Position numbers and translations under genes: made by a program
DNA from: Lachnospiraceae bacterium
GTDB taxonomy: Bacteria > Bacillota > Clostridia > Lachnospirales > Lachnospiraceae
Reading direction: 5' to 3'
Assembly: GCA_017622505.1 (NCBI GenBank)
Contig: JAGAQZ010000052.1
Location: forward strand, 1-41,637
DNA: 41,637 nt
The notes under the pieces: generated by a model
What the model saw: the letters and a program-made list of their open reading frames with translations, nothing else
The model's database searches: none
What the model was told of the DNA's origin: nothing
In this document: piece after piece, positions 31,188-39,402 of the stretch
Layout: each line of letters begins with the position of its first letter
How positions within the stretch are numbered: position 1 is the stretch's first letter

Positions 31188-32012
31188 TTATTCTTCCGGC
31201 AGGATAAAAGTATCAATCACTTTCACAATACCGTCATTATCATTGGAATCCGTTACGAAGTCAGCCGCTTCCTTAATCGCCGGCTGTGCATTCTCCATTG
31301 CAACACCAACGCCGGCATAACGAATCATTGTCATATCGTTAAAACCGTCTCCGCAGCAAATGCAGTTGTCCTTAGTCAAACCAACGGTACACATCATACG
31401 ATCCAAAGACTGCGCCTTATCAATGTTTTTGGGCATAATCTCAATGAAAAACGGTTCTGAACGGTAGATGCTTAAAATATCACGATACTGCTCCTGTAAC
31501 TTACCAACCAGTCCTTCGGCCTTCTCGGGCGGTGCCGTCATCAGGCATTTATTCACATCGAAGGTCACAAAATTCACAAAGTTCTCCACCGGACGGATGC
31601 CCATACCGTTGATGGTTGCTTCTAACTTAATGTAGTCATCCATTCTAGTTCCGACGATGATATTATTTCCAAGATAGGTCACAAGTCCGCAGTCATTCTC
31701 CACTGCAAAACGATGCAAGCTTGGAATCACTTGGGGCGGTAAGGTTTTCTGAAACATAATGTTTCCTGTTTTATATTCTAAAATACATCCGCCGTTAAAC
31801 GAAAGAAGGTATCCGCCTCTTTTATTAAATTCCAACTCCTCCGCGTAACGCATCATACCTGCTGTCGGCCTTCCAGACGCCAGAATTACTTTATGACCGC
31901 GCTCCATAACACGAAGAATGCCCTCCTTGGTACGGGGCGTGATTTCCTTTTCCGAATTCGTCAGGGTTCCGTCAATATCCAGAACCAGGTACTTAATATC
32001 TTTCTTATCCAT
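31188..32012 (-). CDS. Cof-type HAD phosphatase
   Basis: A 274-residue haloacid-dehalogenase family hydrolase, subfamily IIB. Motif I is DIDGTLT (D12, D14), motif II ILASGRPT, the motif III Lys is in PKNIDKAQSL and motif IV is CCGDGFNDMTMI. A large cap domain lies between about residues 85 and 190. It should dephosphorylate a sugar phosphate or small metabolite in the cytoplasm; the substrate cannot be predicted. AAGAGGATAATTACC precedes the ATG. It has its own terminator and follows the LysR gene in the same direction after about 95 nt. Confidence 0.92.
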   Translation of the reverse strand: MDKKDIKYLVLDIDGTLTNSEKEITPRTKEGILRVMERGHKVILASGRPTAGMMRYAEELEFNKRGGYLLSFNGGCILEYKTGNIMFQKTLPPQVIPSLHRFAVENDCGLVTYLGNNIIVGTRMDDYIKLEATINGMGIRPVENFVNFVTFDVNKCLMTAPPEKAEGLVGKLQEQYRDILSIYRSEPFFIEIMPKNIDKAQSLDRMMCTVGLTKDNCICCGDGFNDMTMIRYAGVGVAMENAQPAIKEAADFVTDSNDNDGIVKVIDTFILPEE

Positions 32013-32107
32013 GGTAATTATCCTCTTCTTTTTTGTGTTCCCTTTTACACCACAGACCTAAATTCCTTGCACAGTATACTTGAAATCTGTATTTCTGGCA
32101 AGCTATT

Positions 32108-33004
32108 TTATAAAATCCTTTTTTTATTGCGCTCCTGCTTCAAGTGGTCAAAAAACGACGATACATAATTAAAATATGCCACAGCCTCCTTATGCTCCTT
32201 GGAACGGTGATGCAACTGAATTACAATTGCCCTGTGGCACTCTGGCTCCGAAATCGGTAACAGACGCATTTCATTCTCCTGATATCTTTCCCAGGTATAA
32301 TGCGGCCAGAATCCCACGCCAAGTCCCGCAGCAATCAGGTTTTCCACGGCAGAAGTACTGTCGCCTTCAAAAATAACATCCGGCTTAAAACCTGCCTGCA
32401 TACAATATCGGTCACAAATTGCGCGAAGATTCTTTGCACCGGTTAAAGAGATAAATTTCTTATCCGCCAATTCATTGAGTGACACGCTTTCATGCTTTGC
32501 CAATTCAGATGTCCCGGGTACTGCCATAAAAATACGCTCCGAAAAAATATAAAACATATCCTTACTGCCTTGCGGGATTTCAAAAGCTTCCTTAGTAAAA
32601 ATCGTAATGTCCGCATCTTCCATTTCCGCATTCTGTACAATCTGGAAACGAAGTTCACTATGCTCTTTCTGAAAACGGATAATGGTATCCGTAATCAGTC
32701 CTGACGCCGCTTTTACATTGATTTTCAGAAGTTTCTTGCGTTCTCCCGCAAGAATCTGTATCTCCTCCGGGATTTCATTCAAAGCTTTGAGAATCGGTTC
32801 TACCTTTTTCTCAAGATACTTCCCATACTCCGTCAAAACAATATTTCTTCCCCTGGGTTCGAAGAGTTGTACCTCTAACTCTTTTTCCAGACGATGTATG
32901 GTTTGCGTCAACGCCGGCTGTGCAATATGTAACTGCTCGGCGGTTCTTGTTACGTGCTGAGTCTGTGCCAAAGCATAAAAGTATTTTAACTGTAAAATTT
33001 CCAT
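32108..33004 (-). CDS. LysR-family transcriptional regulator
   Basis: A 298-residue LysR regulator. The N-terminal winged helix is textbook: YFYALAQTQHVTRTAEQLHI, then AQPALTQTIHRLEKELEVQLF. The remaining 200 residues form the effector-binding domain. It starts 121 nt from the divergent PQ-loop gene at 33126, the classical LysR arrangement, and a palindrome ATTCAATATTGAAT lies between. It probably controls that gene and itself; the effector is unknown. Confidence 0.93.
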   Translation of the reverse strand: MEILQLKYFYALAQTQHVTRTAEQLHIAQPALTQTIHRLEKELEVQLFEPRGRNIVLTEYGKYLEKKVEPILKALNEIPEEIQILAGERKKLLKINVKAASGLITDTIIRFQKEHSELRFQIVQNAEMEDADITIFTKEAFEIPQGSKDMFYIFSERIFMAVPGTSELAKHESVSLNELADKKFISLTGAKNLRAICDRYCMQAGFKPDVIFEGDSTSAVENLIAAGLGVGFWPHYTWERYQENEMRLLPISEPECHRAIVIQLHHRSKEHKEAVAYFNYVSSFFDHLKQERNKKRIL

Positions 33005-33042
33005 TGGCTTCGCCTTTCGTTTTTCATAACTTTTATATTATC

Positions 33043-33056
33043 ATTCAATATTGAAT
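33043..33056. promoter_or_regulatory. LysR-type operator candidate
   Basis: ATTCAATATTGAAT is a perfect 14-bp palindrome in the gap between the LysR gene and the divergent PQ-loop gene, about 40 bp from the LysR start. A related half site, TTTTGAAT, lies nearby. It fits the T-N11-A rule. Confidence 0.6.
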
Positions 33057-33125
33057 TATATATTATACATTTTGAATAATCAAGAGTATTATGAAGCAGA
33101 CAAAGAAGAAAAGGAGAGAAAAAGA

Positions 33126-33428
33126 ATGAGCCCCTTGTTAGAGACATTTATGTTAGTATGCTTCGGCCTCTCATGGCCCATCAATGTAATGAAAGCAATT
33201 AAGGCACGCAGTGCCAAAAGTATGAGTTTGCCTTTTATCCTGTTAATCATTTCAGGCTATGTGGCAGGCATCAGCGCCAAACTGCTTTCTCATCAGATTA
33301 ATTATGTGCTGGTTGTATATTTTATCAATTTGGCAATCGTAACCGTAAATCTTTTGGTTTATTTCAGAAACAGACATTTAGACCACGAATCGGAAGCCAA
33401 AACTCCCCCCGTTCATAGTCTTGCTTAA
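33126..33428 (+). CDS. small PQ-loop/SemiSWEET-like membrane protein (second copy)
   Basis: A 100-residue three-helix membrane protein, a clear paralogue of the protein at 43-321: FGLSWPINVMKA, SLPFILLIISGY and AGISAKLLSHQINYVL align without gaps, and the two differ mainly in the tail. The function is likely the same, a small-solute carrier or related membrane protein. The ATG at 33126 follows AAAAGGAGAGAAAAAGA; an upstream in-frame start at 33051 would add 25 residues but has no ribosome site. Here its neighbour is a divergent LysR regulator rather than an SGNH-like gene. Confidence 0.6.
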   Translation: MSPLLETFMLVCFGLSWPINVMKAIKARSAKSMSLPFILLIISGYVAGISAKLLSHQINYVLVVYFINLAIVTVNLLVYFRNRHLDHESEAKTPPVHSLA

Positions 33429-33499
33429 TATATCCTTCCCCTTAAGGCGGAAGGTCCCCTCCTATCTGTCTATACCTTCCGCCATATACTATTCACATG

Positions 33500-33540
33500 A
33501 AAAATCCGCTCCTCCTCACAGTGGGAAGGGCGGATTTTTA
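33500..33540. terminator. bidirectional terminator
   Basis: AAAAATCCGC and GCGGATTTTT stem with a long loop that can pair further (CCTCC/GGGAAGG). It ends the PQ-loop gene and, from the other side, the small gene at 33579. Confidence 0.8.
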
Positions 33541-33578
33541 TTTTTAGCATCATTGGGCCGGCAATTTACAAATATTAC

Positions 33579-33752
33579 CTACGCTTCAATTATCTCATAC
33601 TCCATCATCTCATAGGCAAGCTTACTTCCTTCACGGATTTCCGCCGGCAGAAGTGCTCTTGCCACACATTTCAAATCTTCAATACTCGCCTCTTTCAAGT
33701 AAGCATAATCACCGTCTAAGCGCTCTACAATGTATTCCTTACGTTCAAACAT
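33579..33752 (-). CDS. DUF3006-like small protein
   Basis: A 57-residue protein: MFERKEYIVERLDGDYAYL, then a turn, LPAEIREGSKL and a short acidic end. The pattern (a strand pair around VERLDGDYAYL and a conserved LP...GS) suits the DUF3006 family, small beta proteins of unknown function in Firmicutes. AAGGGAAGGAATGTT precedes the ATG at 33752. The stop is just outside the terminator at 33500-33540. Monocistronic. Confidence 0.65.
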   Translation of the reverse strand: MFERKEYIVERLDGDYAYLKEASIEDLKCVARALLPAEIREGSKLAYEMMEYEIIEA

Positions 33753-33948
33753 AACATTCCTTCCCTTCTTTCAACCATCATATTTTTCCACTGAATCTCT
33801 TTTATATCACAACGTTTTCTTTTTCCTACATACTACGTTTTTTTATACAATTATGATATACTGGAACCATAAAATCTTTTATACTTTTATCAGTATATCA
33901 TAAAACACTTTAAAACCAAACTCTTTTAGCTTTAGGAAAGGAAAAACA

Positions 33949-34194
33949 ATGTTTTTTAAAAGTGCAACCGAGAAGCAGTTGGACGAAAAAATCAACCGCA
34001 TCCAGAACAATTTCGAAAACAACTATAAGGACGCTGCCCAGCTTAATTTAAAAGAATTTGAGGCGATGTTAAATGACGTCAAAGCAAGCGGTAAATTAAA
34101 AGAAAAACGAATCACTCACTACGAAAAGAAGCTTTCGGAATATCAAAACCAGATGCAGAAATTTACACACAAAGACCAAAAATGCACTTGGTAA
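33949..34194 (+). CDS. small coiled-coil protein
   Basis: An 81-residue, strongly charged, all-helical protein (KQLDEKINRIQNNFENNYKD, then KLKEKRITHYEKKLSEYQNQ) that ends in DQKCTW. No domain is recognised. AGGAAAGGAAAAACA precedes the ATG. It lies 164 nt upstream of the chemotaxis-type protein gene with a TATAAT (34257-34262) between them, so the two may be separately transcribed. It could be an accessory to that protein, judged only by position. Confidence 0.6.
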   Translation: MFFKSATEKQLDEKINRIQNNFENNYKDAAQLNLKEFEAMLNDVKASGKLKEKRITHYEKKLSEYQNQMQKFTHKDQKCTW

Positions 34195-34358
34195 AAATTT
34201 TGTGTATTTTCTATAGATTTTTTACAAAAATCGTTTATTTTTTGTGAATTTTTTGCTATAATTAATACACGCGTTTGATGAATCGCGAAAATATGTGGAA
34301 AACACATTTTATAACTATAAATCATCTTTAAAATACATAGAAAGTGAAGGTATTTATT

Positions 34359-35324
34359 ATGGGCATTTTTAAGAAGAAACAAGTCGTTACACAAGCCAGC
34401 ATCGTTAAGACCGTTCCCGTAGACGAACTCAAAGAGAAAGTTACGCCTATCGTAGAAGGCTCTACGTTAATCGGCAATAAATATGACGAAATGTTATCAG
34501 AAGAAGCCGTAATCAACGGTGAGCTCGGTAGCATTTGCGATAATTTAGGTGAAATCAACAGTTCGGTTGAAGGCTTGAATTCATTGGTAGAAACTTCCCA
34601 GGCTGCATTATTGAAGACAGCCGAAGCCGCTTTGAACTTCAACGATGCCAAACTTGCCATCATTGATTCCGTAGAAGATGCCAAGTCTGAAATTACCAAC
34701 TTGAAAGAAAGCTCCGACCAGGTAGTTGCAAGTTTCAATGAAATGCACGAAACCTTCCTTACCTTACAGAAATCTGTATCTGATATTAGGGATTGTATGA
34801 AGGGCATTACCGATATTGCAAACCAGACCAATCTTCTTTCCTTAAATGCTTCCATCGAAGCAGCCCGTGCAGGTGAAGCAGGTAGAGGTTTTGCCATCGT
34901 TGCGGATCAGGTACGTATTCTTTCTGATGAAATCAAGAAACTTACTGCTAACATCGCAGAAAGCGTTAATAACGTAGAGAAAGATACACAGGGCTTGAAT
35001 CAGTCCATCGCAACTTCAGAATCTGCTTTTGAAGCAAGTAATGCAAACGTTGCATCTGCTTACTCTATCGTAGAGAAGGTACAGACACTTGCAACAAGTA
35101 TGGATGCTTCTTGTGAAGACTTAACAGCATCTCTTGCTCAGTCTAAACAGGCTGTAGAAGGCATTAACGTTTTAACCGAATCTTCACAAAGTTGCTATGG
35201 TAATGTTACAAGCAGCATCAATGTAATCAGTGCTTGCCAGAACAATAAGAATGCTATGTACGATGAAATGCGCGATGCGCTCCTTGGTGTGCTTCCCGCA
35301 AGCGAAGAATTGAACAATTTATAA
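34359..35324 (+). CDS. soluble methyl-accepting chemotaxis-type signalling protein
   Basis: A 321-residue protein with the highly conserved MCP hairpin: [20 protein letters not shown] and [18 protein letters not shown] (about residues 148-185). It is almost entirely helical, has no transmembrane segment and no recognisable sensor domain; a short N-terminus of 40 residues precedes the coiled coil. Such soluble MCPs bind CheA/CheW in cytoplasmic arrays or have other signalling roles. The ATG at 34359 is preferred (GAAGG 9 nt before) over a GTG at 34344. It is followed by a strong terminator. Confidence 0.88.
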   Translation: MGIFKKKQVVTQASIVKTVPVDELKEKVTPIVEGSTLIGNKYDEMLSEEAVINGELGSICDNLGEINSSVEGLNSLVETSQAALLKTAEAALNFNDAKLAIIDSVEDAKSEITNLKESSDQVVASFNEMHETFLTLQKSVSDIRDCMKGITDIANQTNLLSLNASIEAARAGEAGRGFAIVADQVRILSDEIKKLTANIAESVNNVEKDTQGLNQSIATSESAFEASNANVASAYSIVEKVQTLATSMDASCEDLTASLAQSKQAVEGINVLTESSQSCYGNVTSSINVISACQNNKNAMYDEMRDALLGVLPASEELNNL

Positions 35325-35339
35325 TCTTTTATGAAAATA

Positions 35340-35370
35340 AAAGTCCGATGGATTTCCATCGGACTTTTTT
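35340..35370. terminator. bidirectional terminator
   Basis: AAAGTCCGATGGA-TTT-CCATCGGACTTT is a perfect 13-bp stem followed by TTT on the plus strand, with a T-rich tract on the other strand. It serves the MCP gene and the converging acyltransferase operon. Confidence 0.9.
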
Positions 35371-35441
35371 ATATGTTGCACTACTTTTATATTTCTTATT
35401 TCACACTGTCATTTTATATTCTTTGGCAATATCCTTATAGC

Positions 35442-36506
35442 CTAATTCTCTTCCGTTATGGTTTTCTTGTACAATTTCCCAATCAACCATTTTACAAGTG
35501 ATTTAACGCCTTCCAGCACAACGGAATAAACCAAGGTTACCGCCAACAGGAACAGAAGAATCACTATCGCATACTTAAACTGATAGGTCTCCGCTCTCCA
35601 AATCGCCAGATAAAAGAAAGTATGCACGAAATAAATATTCATAGAATGTCTTCCAAGGAAGACAAACGCTTTGCGTACGCCGGGAATACTGCCGATTGTA
35701 ACGCTTGTGCACCACACAAAGAAAAGTGCAATTCCCGCATCTACCAAAGCAAGGTAAGCTTCCTGAATTAAATAATTTTGGCGCACAAGCACGCAAACCA
35801 CCAGACCGACCAATGCAATCAGCCATTTTACAATGCCGGGCACCTTCCACTCCATGCCTTTGCCAATCCAATTGCCGTAAGCTGCACAAATACCCACGGT
35901 TGCCACCAACAGATATCTCTCGATGTCAAAATTCATCGTAATCACAAAAGGCAGGAAATACATCACCGGAATGATATAATAGCCAATCTTTTTCACAAGC
36001 CAGGTCAGTGCCGGAACCAGGAAAATTAAAATATAGGCAATCTCCATATACCACCAGGTTTCATTTAAGGTCACTTCCCCGTAAAACATCTGAAGCCCCA
36101 AGGCATCCGTAATCATCCTCACACCGCCTTGCCAACCTTCACCATACAAGCCTTTTAAATTAAAATGCGGGAACATTACAAGAATCACGCTGACATACAG
36201 AATCAGGAAATTAAGCATCAGTTTCCCGAAACGTTTAAACGCCTGACCATACGCTTCTTTGATAGTAATATCCTTCTGTTTTAAAATACTTGCCGCAATT
36301 CCATATGCTGTCAGAAACACAAACACGCTGACGCACACATTTCCGAATTTACTGATCATAGTGAAAACTTCCGGACTTAAGGGTGCGTAATTTACCCCCA
36401 TCTCAACCACCACTTCTTCTTTTTCAAAGAGGTGATAAATTAGCATCAATATGATTGCAAAACCTTTTGCAATATTTGTATGCTCCTTGCTAAAAGTCTT
36501 TTCCAT
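35442..36506 (-). CDS. acyltransferase-3 family membrane protein
   Basis: A 354-residue membrane protein with about ten helices. The start matches the Acyl_transf_3 pattern (ERTNIAKGFAIILMLIYHLF-like, with the catalytic His in IYHLF at about residue 21) and later LGRHSMNIYFVHTFF is the typical end. Such proteins O-acylate cell-surface sugars or related envelope molecules. The ATG is placed immediately after the TAA of the upstream gene, with GGAAGCTTAA there acting as ribosome site, so the two are translationally coupled. Confidence 0.85.
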   Translation of the reverse strand: MEKTFSKEHTNIAKGFAIILMLIYHLFEKEEVVVEMGVNYAPLSPEVFTMISKFGNVCVSVFVFLTAYGIAASILKQKDITIKEAYGQAFKRFGKLMLNFLILYVSVILVMFPHFNLKGLYGEGWQGGVRMITDALGLQMFYGEVTLNETWWYMEIAYILIFLVPALTWLVKKIGYYIIPVMYFLPFVITMNFDIERYLLVATVGICAAYGNWIGKGMEWKVPGIVKWLIALVGLVVCVLVRQNYLIQEAYLALVDAGIALFFVWCTSVTIGSIPGVRKAFVFLGRHSMNIYFVHTFFYLAIWRAETYQFKYAIVILLFLLAVTLVYSVVLEGVKSLVKWLIGKLYKKTITEEN

Positions 36507-38312
36507 TTAAGCTTCCTCACTATTCTTCTGCCCTTGTATTACAAAGACAAAGATAAAGGGCAATCCCATAATCAACGGCAATGCATATCGCGGATGCAAA
36601 AAGAAGCAGGGTGCCAAAAGACACACAAGCAAACTTACCCACAAAGGCGCTATCATAAAGATTGCATCGCCTCTGCGTTTCTTCCACGCATAAACAGTCA
36701 ATAAAATCAATGCCCATGTATAAAAACCGGGATTTTGAATCAGTCCTAATCCGGGAATCAAATCCATAAAACGATAGATAAAAATCATTACTTTATCTGC
36801 ATCCGCAAACAACATTCCTTGACCAATGACATCATATTGTGTCTCATAGCGCAAAGCACTGGTGACTCCCGGCGTAAACCAACCATATACATGATTACCG
36901 AAAGCCTCCAAATAAATAAGCGGTTCCTTGCAAAGCCCAATAAACCAAGCCTTAAAATAAGCCAATACATCTTCCATAGGCGCGCTGTTATCAAACAAGG
37001 CTTTGACATAATCCGCAGAGTTCGGATGATACGCTTCCGCAACAACTTCTACATCACCAAAAACACCCTCGATTCCCTCACGCTCCGTAGCACTTAACGT
37101 ATCGCTACATTCCGTAAGATATCTCGCCGTCTGCTGCATCGGCAGCGAAAACATCTCTGCCTTACCGCCGGCCTTAGCCCCAAGCAAAGCCGCCACCGCC
37201 ATGGTAATCAATTTAGCAATCAACACACCTGCCACAACCACAGTGGCAATGCTAAGAAGTCTCTTCTTCCAGTCGTACTTTTTCCACAAATAAATCACTG
37301 CTGCCACACCGCATATAACAATCAATGGAAGCCCATTATTTCTCATCCAAACCGTACCAATCTGAATCAGCACAAAGACAACCACAAACTTAGGTTTCGA
37401 AACCCTCTCAGGCTTCTCCAGCAACAGTGCCAGACAAATCAAATAACCTATTACAAATGCCGTAAAAGGCACATCCTTAATTGCCGTACTGGCAAGATTT
37501 GAATAAATCGGCGAGATGCAATATATGATTAACAACGTCAATAAAATACCGAATTTTACTTTGCGTTTTGCAAGCACCGCAATCGTCGCAGAAAGTGCTG
37601 AAATTAACATCGCATTCTGCACCAGCATATACAGAAACAACCCGGTCTCCGGCGAACCAAAGACCGTTTCGCCCAATTTTACAAGGCCACCGACCAAAAG
37701 CGTATGCATCAGCGGATGGTGCTCGCTAAAGCCATTTCCTTCCACGGTAACCTGCTCAATCTGCCCGATTACATCCCAGCAAAGGTTTCCCGGAAAACTT
37801 AATAACAGCGCAACCATATAAACTGCCGAAAGAATGCCAAAGCACTTCCGGAAGGCATGCTTCGTAAAGAAATGCTTCTTCTCCGAATGGATTTTACCGG
37901 TTTCCAGCCCTTCAAATATGAAATCCACCAGCACGCCGAACATCATAAAATATCCGCTAAAAGCCACTGCCGTTTTCAAGAAATTCACAAGACTGCCGAA
38001 ACAATAGTCCCAGCTGTCTGTAGCCAAAAAACTGTTACCGAGCAGCAGACTCCCTGCCCAAAAAGCCGCAATCAAATTGCTATGCAGCCCAGTTTTCATC
38101 TTGCGAAGACGATGTTTCTCATAGCAGAAAAAGGCAAGCACGCCAATCAGAATAAATGTGAAATTGTATGTCCCCAGCAACTCATAAATCGATGCAATAA
38201 TGAAATCGATTGTGTCGCCGTAATGTTCTCTCTGTAACGACATATGAAAAACAGCCGTCAGCGCATATGCTGTCAAAAAACTTTTGATAACAGAAGATAT
38301 TCTTTCCTTCAT
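36507..38312 (-). CDS. DUF6020-like polytopic membrane protein
   Basis: A 601-residue membrane protein with about 12 hydrophobic segments. The conserved-looking features are GNLCWDVIGQIEQ with SEHHPLMHTLL (about residues 170-200), VWMRNNGLPL and a C-terminal WFTPGVTSALRYE loop. These fit the DUF6020 type, thought to be glycosyltransferase-like GT-C membrane enzymes. The start is ATG 38312 with CGGAGGATGAA directly before it. It sits ahead of an acyltransferase, so the pair probably modifies a cell-envelope glycan or lipid. Function is inferred. Confidence 0.65.
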   Translation of the reverse strand: MKERISSVIKSFLTAYALTAVFHMSLQREHYGDTIDFIIASIYELLGTYNFTFILIGVLAFFCYEKHRLRKMKTGLHSNLIAAFWAGSLLLGNSFLATDSWDYCFGSLVNFLKTAVAFSGYFMMFGVLVDFIFEGLETGKIHSEKKHFFTKHAFRKCFGILSAVYMVALLLSFPGNLCWDVIGQIEQVTVEGNGFSEHHPLMHTLLVGGLVKLGETVFGSPETGLFLYMLVQNAMLISALSATIAVLAKRKVKFGILLTLLIIYCISPIYSNLASTAIKDVPFTAFVIGYLICLALLLEKPERVSKPKFVVVFVLIQIGTVWMRNNGLPLIVICGVAAVIYLWKKYDWKKRLLSIATVVVAGVLIAKLITMAVAALLGAKAGGKAEMFSLPMQQTARYLTECSDTLSATEREGIEGVFGDVEVVAEAYHPNSADYVKALFDNSAPMEDVLAYFKAWFIGLCKEPLIYLEAFGNHVYGWFTPGVTSALRYETQYDVIGQGMLFADADKVMIFIYRFMDLIPGLGLIQNPGFYTWALILLTVYAWKKRRGDAIFMIAPLWVSLLVCLLAPCFFLHPRYALPLIMGLPFIFVFVIQGQKNSEEA

Positions 38313-38450
38313 TTCATCCTCCGCGGGTAAAGTAGCTTTCCATAGCATTATACCCCTTTTATCATTTTCCAAGAAAAAGTGTCACTCGTCAAGCCTTTCT
38401 TCATATGATATATCAAAGAGATTAATATAATATTAAAGTGAGGATATAAA

Positions 38451-39305
38451 ATGGCTACATTTTTTAATCAGGCTACCTTATCTTATAATGATACCATTAT
38501 AGATTCCAACATTGTTACCGGCGAATTGGTAGAAGTGCTTTCTGCTACCAAAACAGCCTTACCTTCAACTTATGAATCAGGCGATTCCATCACTTACGTT
38601 GTCAGCATCGTAAACGCAGGCTCCAATGCGTTGACAGACTTAACTGTTACAGATAACTTAGGTGCTTATACTTTTAACACGCAGACTTTGGTTCCCTTAA
38701 CCTATGAAAGTGGTTCTGTCCGCTACTACAGCAACGGTGTTCTTCAGCCCGCGCCCACAGTCGCCGACACAAATCCCTTGACGATTACAGGTCTTTCCGT
38801 TCCTGCAAACGGCAATGTCCTTGTTGTATATCAGGCAAGTGTTAATCAGTTTGCACCCCTTAGCTTAGAATCCACCATTACAAATGTAGCGGTTATCAGT
38901 GGCGACGGTCTCACAACAGACATCACAGTCTCAGACACCATCACAGCCGCTTCCGAATTAGACTTAACCATCAGCAAATCCATTTGCCCTGATACAGTGG
39001 TTGATAACGGCGAAATCACTTACACCTTCGTCATCCAGAATACCGGCAGCATCCCCGCAACAGCAGCTGATAATGTTGTCGTGACAGATACCTTCAACCC
39101 GATCTTAAATCCGATTGCAGTTACCTATAATTCCACTCCTTGGACTTCACCTGCAAATTATACGTATAATACTACAACAGGTTTATTCCAGACAGTTGCC
39201 GGCGAAATTACCGTTCCTGCAGCAACTTATACACAAGACCCCACAACCGGCCAGTGGACAATAGTTCCCGGCGTTACCGTCCTTCGTGTTACAGGCACAG
39301 TATAA
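38451..39305 (+). CDS. DUF11-repeat protein without signal peptide
   Basis: A 284-residue protein composed of two DUF11-type beta-sandwich repeats: residues 28-150 (GDSITYVVSIVNAGSNALTD, then LTVTDNLG) and 165-284 (NGEITYTFVIQNTGSIPATA and VVTDTFNP). Such repeats normally occur in surface proteins, but the N-terminus MATFFNQATLSYNDTI is not a signal peptide and no anchor is present. In spore formers some DUF11 proteins are associated with the spore surface; that would explain the lack of a secretion signal, but is only inference. GTGAGGATATAAA precedes the ATG; monocistronic with a strong terminator. Confidence 0.8.
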   Translation: MATFFNQATLSYNDTIIDSNIVTGELVEVLSATKTALPSTYESGDSITYVVSIVNAGSNALTDLTVTDNLGAYTFNTQTLVPLTYESGSVRYYSNGVLQPAPTVADTNPLTITGLSVPANGNVLVVYQASVNQFAPLSLESTITNVAVISGDGLTTDITVSDTITAASELDLTISKSICPDTVVDNGEITYTFVIQNTGSIPATAADNVVVTDTFNPILNPIAVTYNSTPWTSPANYTYNTTTGLFQTVAGEITVPAATYTQDPTTGQWTIVPGVTVLRVTGTV

Positions 39306-39312
39306 TCACGAC

Positions 39313-39350
39313 AAAATCCCCACAAGCTTCACAACTTGTGGGGATTTGAT
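39313..39350 (+). terminator. terminator of the DUF11 gene
   Basis: AAATCCCCACAAG-CTTCACAA-CTTGTGGGGATTT stem, followed by GATTCTTTT. It lies 10 nt after the stop and may also serve the converging EAL gene. Confidence 0.85.
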
Positions 39351-39402
39351 TCTTTTACTCTTTTATAAAATATTGTAATGATTTAGAACACCATACACAA
39401 TC

